Below, in pieces: positions 54,957 through 64,000 of a stretch of DNA of 64,000 nucleotides. A model generated the notes under the pieces. That model saw only the letters and a list, made by a program, of their open reading frames with translations. It did no database searches and was not told the DNA's origin. Where the stretch lies: the NCBI RefSeq assembly GCF_025370935.1, contig NC_133500.1:9586994-9650993 (forward strand), given 5' to 3'. A program made the position numbers and the translations under genes. The stretch comes from Choristoneura fumiferana. Its lineage: Eukaryota; Arthropoda; Insecta; Lepidoptera; Tortricidae. Each line of letters starts with the position of its first letter. Position 1 is the first letter of the stretch.

Positions 54957-57900
54957 TTCTTTCTTGATTTTGTCCATAAGCATTGAAGTATCAATAAAAT
55001 AATATGCATTTCAGTCAAAAACATTATTTATTTCTATACAATTTACATTTCGCGCCTCAAGTGCAAACCTATGTTTAAATGCACTTATCAATTACACTAG
55101 AAATAATATCTTTAATTGAACAAACAGAAACAACTTGTACTTACTATTTACATATCGACATGATTCTTCTCGTATTTTTTTTATAAATATTTATTTATCT
55201 AGTAAATTTATTTAAATTTAATAATTCGCATAACGGTGCAAAACAATTAAATTATGCTTAAATTTTTATCCAACTCGTGTGGTTATGAAGTTGGTGTATT
55301 TATTTGGTAACGTGCACAAGTGTATACTATGTGTGAAGAGTTGAGCAATAACGTATTAGATATTAATTCAATGGCAAGTAAATTGGGAAGGTAGATTGGA
55401 TGGAAAAGGACGAAGACGAATATTATTTATTATTTAAGTAAGTACGCCGTAAATTTATTTCTGTAATAAATAAGAGCTTCAATATCACAGCAGATTTCTT
55501 GGTAAAAGCTGAAATAAATGATTAGATTTGATGCAAGATGTGTACGAATTATCTACTGTATGGGGTGATCATGAGATTTAATGTGTCTTACTTATTAATT
55601 GTTACTGAACCGAAGCCATTTTGATAGAGATTAACAAAAACGCGCCTAATACTTATTTATCTTATAAATATCATATGCCAAAAAAGTAAGGAAAACTTTC
55701 CAATATTGGCTTAATCTTTTCGTAAGCAGTGAAATAGAATGTACTATTTTTTATTAACAATTATAATAATTCAAAGTACTACAATGCCAAGAGTAAATTA
55801 AGAAATACGAGACAAACGTGCGGTACTTATCATCTAAAGTGGCCTGTAAAAGTGCATGTGGCCAATTGAATGGATTATGATATGAATGTGTGTCTTGTAC
55901 GAGGATTACTGAAATGATTGCAGTGGTTGTGTTGAAATGAAAGAATAATTTGTTGTGTTGACATGTATTTAATGTTAACCATGTAGCTACAAGTACCTAG
56001 ATCCAATGCCGAGTCTAAAAATATTTGAAAGAAACTAAATTAAAATGTTTACATTATATACCTTAACATGTATGCAAGTGCTGTTTCTTGTGTTTATTTT
56101 TGGAGAGTCGATCTGCATTTGGCTTCATTGTTATGTCAATGTGTAACACTTATAACGATCAAACATTTAAGACAATGTTATTAACTATTATAGAGCGAAA
56201 TATTTAATTAATATTTCATTGAGTGCTTCTCTATAACTTTATTAATTTCATTGTCTTAGTCGTGAACAAGTTGAACAGTGTCAGTTGAGGCTGATTCGAG
56301 CTATGTTAGTAAAATAATGGAGTTGATGAATTTATATTGACGGTTTACCAACAAGGCAAAATAATACCCATGTGTCGCCAGCGCACCACCTGGTGTAGGC
56401 ACTACCTTCTACTCGACTACATTACTAACATAGACTGACGGGGTATCTAGTTCCAATCGCACAATACATTTATTCCAAGAACATCAATAAACCATCGACA
56501 CCTTTTAACTGTGTATTATTTCTCTGTACATTAACACAAAAGCTACCACGACATCCAGGGCCTACGCTAGAACATTTAGTTTTTCATTTGAAAATATTTC
56601 TAGAGAAAAAGATATGCATCTATTTACCTGATAAACACTGATTTTTAAATGTTATTATAATTTTTAATCAGCTATTTAGAGTACTCTATTATTATGCTTC
56701 CCGCAACACTGTTCGTACGAATCAAGGGGGAAAATAATGTCTTTTATAAAGTTGACACGCGAACAGTGGTGCGGGAGGGACACACCATACGCACATCTAC
56801 GCTTAAGATAAGAACACAAACGAAACAGCATGGTGTCTCATACCAAGGACCTAACTCTAGGGCATCCTTATGCAGGCTTTCAAATTTTAATCGAATCGAC
56901 ACTATTGTTTTTGTTTTTTTTTTCGATTATTAAGAAAAATTTATAGAAAATCCGTACTGTCATATTTTTCCACTAATCGAATATAATTGACATTGCAATG
57001 ACACTTACTACTAGCCTAGAGAGTGCTAAACTATTTCTTACGTTTAAATATTTTTTTTGGTTCTTTAATTTTAGAATAAACGTGTCAAATCATGTGTTCA
57101 CAAACAAATTGAGTTCTATTTTGTTTCAACGTCACGAAACTCATGCAAAAATAAAAGAAGAAACATGCACAGTCCAGTCATGACCCTACAGTACTATTAT
57201 AAAGAAAAACAATAAAACTCAATCGACTACCTTATAGCATAACATATTTTTTTTTATTTCTTGTACATTTTCACAACTGTCATGTTACAAACAACCAAAG
57301 TTTGGAAAAATCTACATTTTTGTAAATACAAGCGCATCCTCAAAAATCTACGCCAAAGGGATAGGATAGGAAAATTTGCGAATAAAAAATGAAAATAGTC
57401 ATTATTTTCAAATGAGTACACAAATTTAAATTCTAATCTGCTTGCTATTCATTACTAAAAACAGGAAAAAGAAAACAGTACCATCCTCAAAACTCACAAG
57501 AAACTTAAATTTTAATTTATAATTGTTAATTTATAGTCATACTATAATTGTGACTAATAAAATGTACACCGACGAGTGTTTGAAAATGGCACCGCACAGA
57601 ATGTAGAACTAATTCTAATATTACTCAAATAAAATGGGAATATTACTTAACTAATATCTAAACAATCTATAACTAAGATAAACTAGTATGGAAAAGCATA
57701 ATGCATTCAAAGGAGCGTCTTCCATTCAGAAAAACCAAAGAAAAGATAAATATAAATGGAATTGTAATGTGTTAGAACATGAAAAATTTGTATGTGTCTA
57801 AAATTATATTAATAAACTATCTGTTAATGTCTTTATTAGGAGTGATCTAGATCACGTAAAAAGTAAAGGAATTATATCGATGTTGCCATTATCATGAGGA

Positions 57901-58829
57901 ATCACCCTTTGGTAACTCGTGTGTTTTTGGGTATATTTTCATTGTATATGGCAACCCAGTCCCCGCTCTCGTTGTGTGGCTGTGTGTGTGAGTGGCTCCG
58001 TCTTGATATGTGTTAATGTGTGTGCGCCGTCGTCGCCGTTAACTAGAAACAAAATACGTTCAAAATGTGAATTTGCGGGTATCACCAGCTACGGTCAGAA
58101 CTTAAAATAATTAGGTAACATTTTACGAACAAAAAAATCACTACACTGATGTGAAATTTTAAAAACCTAGAACTGATTTTTTTTACAATTCTGATTGAAA
58201 TTGTGACTTATGAAATTTTTCTAGGGGCACCTGCTCATCGGAAAGAAAATTTCCATAAAATACTGTGTCAGTGAATGTTTCATTTTAAGTCGGACCGTAT
58301 TGTATGTAAGAGAAAACAAATTAAAAAAAGGAACAAAAATATGGCGAGTGAATTTAGTTTAAAGACATGTAGAGAGTTATAATTTATAATAGACATGTAG
58401 TGTTACACAATACCTACTCCGAAACATTATTTTATTTGTCATTGTGATATGTAGATTTCAAAGCAAATTCAATAAATATTGCCAAAAACGATTTAGACAC
58501 TGTACTAGAATGCTGCAAGTTAAATATGAAATCGTGTATTCAGGAAATCAATCTTTATTTATTTGTTAAAATTTTATCGAATGCATTTCATGTACTATAA
58601 TTACATTTTGTGTATGTAACTAAATGTTTCATTTTCTGAATGTTTTAATATTTTAAATAGCATCCAGCACAGTACCAATAAATCATTAAAGTAGACCTTA
58701 AAAATTGACATATTCAGCCGAGCAATTGTAAAACGTGCCTAAAACATAGGTACTAGTGTTAACATAAGTAATAAATTTTGTGGTTGTCATCAGAACAAGT
58801 GCAAGAAAATGGTTATTTATAAAATCTAA
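54957..58829. other. gene-poor AT-rich stretch
   Basis: No splice-bounded coding block on either strand and almost no family repeats, unlike the rest of the window. TTTATT words abound. It may belong to a long 3' UTR of the minus-strand gene at 61847-62592 or be intergenic; a 28-base near-duplicate of 61638-61667 lies at 56358-56385. Confidence 0.4.
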
Positions 58830-59493
58830 CAGCCTTATTCATAAAAAGTTAGAGCCTTCTTGAAGGCTCCTTGAAGGCCCGATGCTAAAAAACATGATTC
58901 ATAAACGTCTGTTAGCGCTAATCAGTCGATCAAGGCTCTGCTAAAGTTAGAGGACCGTAGACCCTCCTTTATCTCCCTGCTAAGTCACAAAATGGCCGCC
59001 ACAAGTTTGAACAGCTGACTTTGACAAGAGCAAAAAACCTTATCGAAGATATTTATAGTGAAGGCAGGGCTACGCAAAGATTAAAAAAAAAACAGGAAAA
59101 TTTATTTTCAGGAATTTGTATTTAAAAATCCTCTAAATTAGCAACAATAAATAAGAAAAAAAAACAAGGATGATTAACATAATTATGGCTTTTTGCACAA
59201 CATAAAACGGCGGCGGGAAAACAAACATCTCGCTTTTAATTTTTTTTCCTGCTAATTTGCTGTCACTGCTGTCAAAATTTTTTTTAATTATCGATTAGGC
59301 CATTTTTTGTCTTTGATTTGTCAAGGTGGCCAACATAACGCGTCTAATCCGTCTATCAGCAGCTCAACAACTAGCAGACTGCTAGCAAGCGTTTATGAAT
59401 CATACTTCTTGACAACCGTCTAACAAGCTTAATCAGTCTGCTAAGTAACAGACCGATCAAACCTCAATTAAGGATTTTTTATGAATAAGGGGG
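58830..59493. mobile_element. PIF/Harbinger-type non-autonomous element, copy 3
   Basis: Same family and orientation as copy 1, TAA duplication at 58827-58829 and 59494-59496; the terminal GGCTG has become GGGGG. Confidence 0.88.
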
Positions 59494-59496
59494 TAA

Positions 59497-61475
59497 GTGT
59501 ATAACTACTACTAAGTAATAATAAAAATAATTTAAAGATTAATCGCTTGTAAATAAAAATAGTCAAATGTAATAAAATAAGACAAATTTAACAAATGTCA
59601 ACCATTAATTTAGTCAACTACAAAATGTGTTTTACAGCGTTCGACAATTGCCCCGCAGATCTGACGGACAGCCAAGAGCTTTTTCGCCTATTCTACAGTA
59701 ACAATACCCCTATCACTAGCTCAGCGTTAAGTACAAATCTATACTTATCATATAAAGCTTCAGAAAGCATTTCAGTGAATTTATCTCACAAAATATATGG
59801 CTGCCGTGCACTGTACATTAATACATTATATTGTTTTCCAGATACAATATACACTTAAAAAATATATACAGGCGTTCCTATTTTTAAATTGACCACGAGA
59901 TGTCTATCCAAGAAAGATATGTCATTCCATTATTACGTACAATACAATTTATGCGTCACAAGTTCAAATGATGCAATATAATTCACTCTAATGATTTTAA
60001 TATTTTTAAAAATGTTTTTTTTTTTCGATCGTGACACTTGAGTTCTTGAATATACTTGCGAAGCTGTTGCAAAATAATATGATTCAGCTTTTTTATTTAC
60101 ATTTCTCATTTTTCTATATGTATGGTAACATTATTTTATTCTAATACTTTTTTATTAACTTTGGCTTATTATTTGGCTTAGAACAGACAGAGTAGGAACT
60201 AAAGCGTAGTTTTAAGCAATTTATGAAATGCATCTTACAAAATGGTCAAATGCTCTAGTGTCAAAGTTTTTATTTTTTCTAGAAAAAACAAAACAAATAG
60301 GTAAAATTTGAATCACGAATTTACGAAAGTCTGTATATAATATAGAAGAATAGATATATTTCGTCAAAATAACGAAGAAGAAATATGTTGAAAATTTCAC
60401 ATCCCTATGTATTTGCTTGCTTTTTATTATGTTAAATCTAAATATTTTGTATTTTTTGAGGCCGAGAAAAGTGAAACAGTTAAAATATGTATTGTCATTT
60501 TTCAATTGAATGTCACAGAGATAGTTATTATTTTTAATTACAAAACTGCGTCTGTTAATGAACAAAAGGATTTTAAACTTTATTTGATATTACTTTAGAT
60601 ATTGTAAATAATTCCCTATTGTTTATGGGGATCTCAGATCAATGTCTTGGTTGTATTTCATTCATTTTTGAAACAATTTGAGTGTATTTAGTTACCATTT
60701 TCGTGATCAGCTATTAGTTTTTTTTATCATTTACAAGCAAGTATAGGGATGATCATATTTCATTCTATGGTCCCTACTTTAAAAAGGTTAAAATATTAAA
60801 TTCTTATCAACACTTTCTTTAAAGTTAAAATTCATTAAAATCGACAAGAATGGGTAAATATTCAGTCAAAAATGGCCACATAATAATATTTTTAAAATTA
60901 AAATTTCTCAGAGAATATCGGCAACTTGTTTAAAAATTTAACATAAATATATAAATAGAATGTCATTTTATTTGCGACTATCAATTTAGGCCTTTATTAA
61001 AGAAACAACAGCTTCAACCTATAACATAGTAAATTTGACTATAATTTTTAAAATAATACAACAACTATTTAAATTTGTGCTGGAAAAACATATTATTCAC
61101 TTCCCATTAAAATTTAACAGCTACATACATGAAATTTACAATTCAACAGAAAAATCGATACAACATAAGTTTTTTCCATCGCATATTGGGTGACACATAG
61201 ACGCATCAGATTATGCTTTCTTATACAAGACCCCTTTACTTTTAGTGCCAGAGTGAGGAATCGTTCATTCAATAAATTAAAGTATATTCCCATTCAAACA
61301 TCACAAACGTAGTCTTCGTCACTTTGCTGACACCTCTTTTTGGGTGATAACTTAACTTCTCTTTTAAGTCCACACTCCGTCAGGTTGTTAGATAATAAGA
61401 TCATATTTCGTTTTGTTGTGATACATCGGTCAGTGAACGTTTAAAAGATCGTTCCTCTTCTATATTCCTATACAA
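59497..61475. other. gene-poor AT-rich stretch next to the unrecognised gene
   Basis: Directly downstream (minus strand) of the stop at 61847. Only chance ORFs; candidate 3' UTR by position. Confidence 0.4.
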
Positions 61476-61612
61476 ACGAGATGGACGGCTGACCTGGTTA
61501 AAGTCACCGGTTCACGTTGGATGCAGGCCGCTTCCAACCGAAGCAACTGGTCTGTGGGGGAGGCCTATGTCCAACAGTGGACGTCTTACGACTGATTTGA
61601 TGAAGATGATGC
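61476..61612 (+). mobile_element. RTE-like LINE 3' fragment
   Basis: GGCTGACCTGGTTAAAGTCA to CAACAGTGGACGTCTTACGA and GATGAAGATGATG tail; same 3' end family as 3107-3486, here in the stretch downstream of the unrecognised gene. Confidence 0.72.
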
Positions 61613-61846
61613 TTCCTTTACAAGTCAAAGGGTCATTAAATAATACCTGTGTCACCCAGCGCACGACAGACACCCCTACTAAAATCTATCAACAATAAAC
61701 ATTAAAAAAAAAGATCGCACGGTACATTACAACTGTTGAAACGAAACTCTCCGATCGTCTCAACTTTGGTCCGACGTCATACTTTACATGTCTTTTTTGA
61801 AACACTCTTTACACAATTTTATGTCTATTTATGTAACAAACTCTTA

Positions 61847-61986
61847 CTAGTAGTCGTCGGCCATGCCGTTGTTCTGTCGCGGGTTCGAGTCCTGGCCCTG
61901 GTTCTCCTTTTTCTGCTGCCCCTTGCCCTGGCCGATTTGTCGCGACGACGAGAAGCACAGCTTCATAACAAACGGGAACTTCGCAC
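61847..61986 (-). CDS. last exon of the unrecognised gene
   Basis: 140 bases, acceptor GTTTCCAG, open to TAG at 61849-61847. Encodes FPFVMKLCFSSSRQIG, then a polar low-complexity tail. Confidence 0.7.
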
Positions 61987-62592
61987 CTGGAAACGTTAGG
62001 CAGTTCATAAGTTAAAACATTTTATTCTTATTGTCATCAGACCTACTCATAATTACCAAGTTTCATAGTCATATATTTTATATATCAAATAGCTGGCAAA
62101 CGAGCATGCGGGTCACCTGATGGTAAGTGATCACCGCCGCCCATGGACACCTACAGCATTATTAGGACTGCGTTGCCGGACTAAATGGGGGGCTAATGGG
62201 GGAGGGACGAGGGAGGGGAGTGGGCCTCCGGATCTCCCACTCACCGTACGAAACACAGTAGCAAAACTAGGAACTAATTCACGCCGGTATTCTGTGGGAG
62301 TGTGTTAAAAAAACAAAGTACAGACAACAATAAAAATAGGGTGACGATCAAGTTGGAAGATTCCATTGCTTACACAATAATCAATGGTTACAAGTGAAGC
62401 TCAAAGACGCCATAGAGTTAGGAACCGCTGAGTGGTGTCCGGGGGGGATAAAGGCCATTCTACTACATATAACTACATATGAGTGCTATATAGTGCTATA
62501 TACCTGGGTGCTGGATAGTCGCGTGATTGCAGGCCATAATGGCCATCACCGACTGCGAGATGTTCTGGAACTCCATCAGACCCGAAGACGAC
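61847..62592 (-). CDS. C-terminal two exons of an unrecognised gene
   Basis: Exons 62592-62504 and 61986-61847 join in phase (1 base carried) to about 75 residues. The first reads SSSGLMEFQNISQSVMAIMA, then CNHATIQHP, between TATTTCAG and GTATAT. The second reads AKFPFVMKLCFSSSRQIG, then a Gln/Lys/Gly/Asn-rich tail ending NNGMADDY and TAG at 61849-61847. Codons are GC-rich beside AT-rich DNA, and both splice pairs are good, so coding is likely. I do not recognise the family. The polar Gln/Asn tail is seen in many nuclear and RNA-binding proteins, but that is no evidence of function. The gene continues beyond the right edge, and its 3' UTR runs leftward into the gene-poor stretch. Confidence 0.7.
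62091..62306 (+). repeat. dispersed repeat family G, copy 2
   Basis: AGCTGGCAAACGAGCATGCG to TTCTGTGGGAGTGTG. Lies in the 517-base intron between the two exons of the unrecognised gene. Confidence 0.75.
62504..62592 (-). CDS. penultimate exon of the unrecognised gene
   Basis: 89 bases, acceptor GTATTTCAG at its right edge, donor GTATAT at its left edge, phase 2 to 1; helix-like MEFQNISQSVMAIMACNH. Confidence 0.68.
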
Positions 62593-62612
62593 CTGAAATA
62601 CACATTTTATTC

Positions 62613-62830
62613 ATTATCATCCAAGCCTATATACTTCCCACTGCTGGGAACAGGCCTTCTCTCAGAATGAGTGCGGATCGGGAACTTCACATACACCATT
62701 GAATTACTTTGCAGGTTTGTGCAGGCTTCCTCACGATGTTTTTCTTCATCGTAAAGCTCGTGGTGAATTATTTCGCACATGAATTTCGAAAAACTCTGAA
62801 GTGCCAGGTTTGAAGCCATGATCCTCACAC
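62613..62830 (-). mobile_element. SINE, diverged (ATG-tail family)
   Basis: CAAGCCTATATACTTCCCAC to GAAAAACTCTGAAGTGCC; many substitutions and a deletion in the middle, so an old copy. Confidence 0.75.
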
Positions 62831-62853
62831 ACATCATCACACATGAACTCAAT

Positions 62854-63489
62854 TTTAGGGTTCCGTAGTCAACTAGGAACCCTTATAGTTTCGCCATGTC
62901 TGTCCGTCTGTCTGTCTGGCTGTCCGCGGGTAAGCTCAGAGACCGTTAGCACTAGAAAGCTGTAATTTGACATGAAGATACATATCAACATATCAGTCAC
63001 GCCGACAAAGTGGTACAATAAAAAAATATATATATTTAGGGTACCTCCCATAGACGTAAAGTGGGGGTGATTTTTTTTGTCGACTAAACCTATTGTGGGG
63101 TATCGTTGGATAGGTAATTTAAAACCATTAGGGGTTTGCTAAGACAACTTTTTCTATTCAGTGATCTGTTTGCGAAGTATTCAACTGTAAAGTGCAAATT
63201 TTCATTGAAATCGAGCGTCCCCTCCCCCCCCTCTAAAATCTAAACTGTTGGGTGGAAAAATAAAATCAGAATGGTAGTAAATATATCAAATTTACAAGGA
63301 AAAAGGGGCTAAGATTTTTTGAGAATTATTAGTAGTTTAAGAGTAAATTGCTCAGCCTAAGGTATAAAATATACCTAAACTTGGAAGATTCAGTACACAA
63401 TACGAAATCCTTACAAAAATATTATTAGATTTTTTCGTAATGGCTACGGAACCCTGGGCGTGTACGACACGCTATTGGCCGGTTTATTT
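62854..63489 (+). repeat. dispersed repeat family D, copy 4
   Basis: TTTTAGGGTTCCGTAGTCAA to GCTATTGGCCGGTTTATTTA, the longest copy; ends in a short degraded SINE piece (63495-63530). Confidence 0.78.
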
Positions 63490-63762
63490 ATATAGCCTGT
63501 AATATGTCCCACTGCTGGGCAAAGGCGTCCCCTCTCTTCCGCCTCTCTTCCCTATCCTGCGCTTTGTCTGTACACATCGTGAATCACCTTTATCCAAAGA
63601 TTAGTTGGGGTTAATGATGCTCAAAGACATAAATAAAGGAATTACGAAGGGTTTCCGATCAGTTCCGCGTCGGATAATGCATTCAAGCCATAATTTAGAC
63701 TTACGTTTTTTTACTTGAATGACACTCGCAGTGAAAAGGTTGCAACCTGGTAAGCGTTTCAA

Positions 63763-64000
63763 ATCATCATCATCATCATCATCCCAGCCTATATTCGTCC
63801 CACTGCTGGGCACAGGCCTCCTCTCAGAAGAAGAGGGCTTGGGCCATAGTTCCCACGCAGGCCCAGTGCGGATTGGAAACTTCACACAAACCATTGAATT
63901 GCTTCGCAGATTTGTGCAGGTTTCCTCACGATGTTTTCCTTCACCGCAAAGCTCGTGGTAAATTTCAAATGTAATTCCGCACATGAATTTCGAAAAACTC
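63763..64000 (-). mobile_element. SINE cut by the window edge (ATG-tail family)
   Basis: ATC-repeat (plus view) then CCCAGCCTATATTCGTCCCA through CGAAAAACTC; the tRNA-like head lies right of the window. Confidence 0.85.

Noticed and set aside
60221..60598. ORFs of 114 and 63 codons on both strands
   Set aside because: AT-rich chance frames without splice context, Kozak context or recognisable protein pattern.
61736..61999. 87-codon plus-strand ORF with hydrophobic run
   Set aside because: Antisense of the last exon of the unrecognised gene.

Overview
The window is nuclear DNA of an insect, most likely a moth or butterfly. Short exons sit in long AT-rich introns with GT-AG (once GC-AG) splice sites, and roughly half of the non-coding DNA is dispersed repeats of the kind that fill lepidopteran genomes: tRNA-derived SINEs with ATG-repeat tails, RTE-like LINE fragments, Helitron-like pieces and many palindromic MITEs. 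There are no operons, bacterial genes or CRISPR arrays. The organism call is inference; the gene models come from hand-read reading frames, splice sites and phase.

Layout. (1) 1-21967, plus strand: an ARMT1/DUF89 metal-dependent phosphatase gene, 5' end cut by the window edge, 13 exons plus one candidate exon, all in phase. Its last intron (16797-21852) holds an intronless same-strand ORF (19562-20467) for a secreted protein with a tentative aerolysin/ETX-MTX2-like fold. (2) 21968-25537: a convergent spacer packed with MITE-like palindromes. (3) 25538-51278, minus strand: a ZAD-C2H2 zinc-finger transcription factor of 23 coding exons (879 codons plus stop, every junction in phase) with about 12 fingers and acidic, finger-free flanks. 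A probable 5' UTR exon begins near 51923. (4) 52000-61846: repeats, then a long gene-poor AT-rich stretch that could be partly a 3' UTR. (5) 61847-62592, minus strand: the last two exons of a gene that I do not recognise and that continues past the right edge.

The host genes have no evident functional link: one is a metabolite/protein damage-control phosphatase, one a transcription factor, one unknown. The mobile DNA carries much of the interest. There are nested insertions (SINE in MITE, LTR element in MITE, Harbinger MITE in a foldback element and in a minisatellite), a Tc1 element with two inverted-repeat sites per end and a transposase broken by one frame change, and a short non-autonomous LTR element with 4-bp target duplication, primer-site-like and polypurine tracts. 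Three insertions or repeats touch 5' splice sites of the zinc-finger gene: a SINE fragment beginning at donor position +4 of exon 3, a 33-bp minisatellite resembling the donor of exon 7, and a Harbinger MITE 11 bases beyond the end of exon 16.
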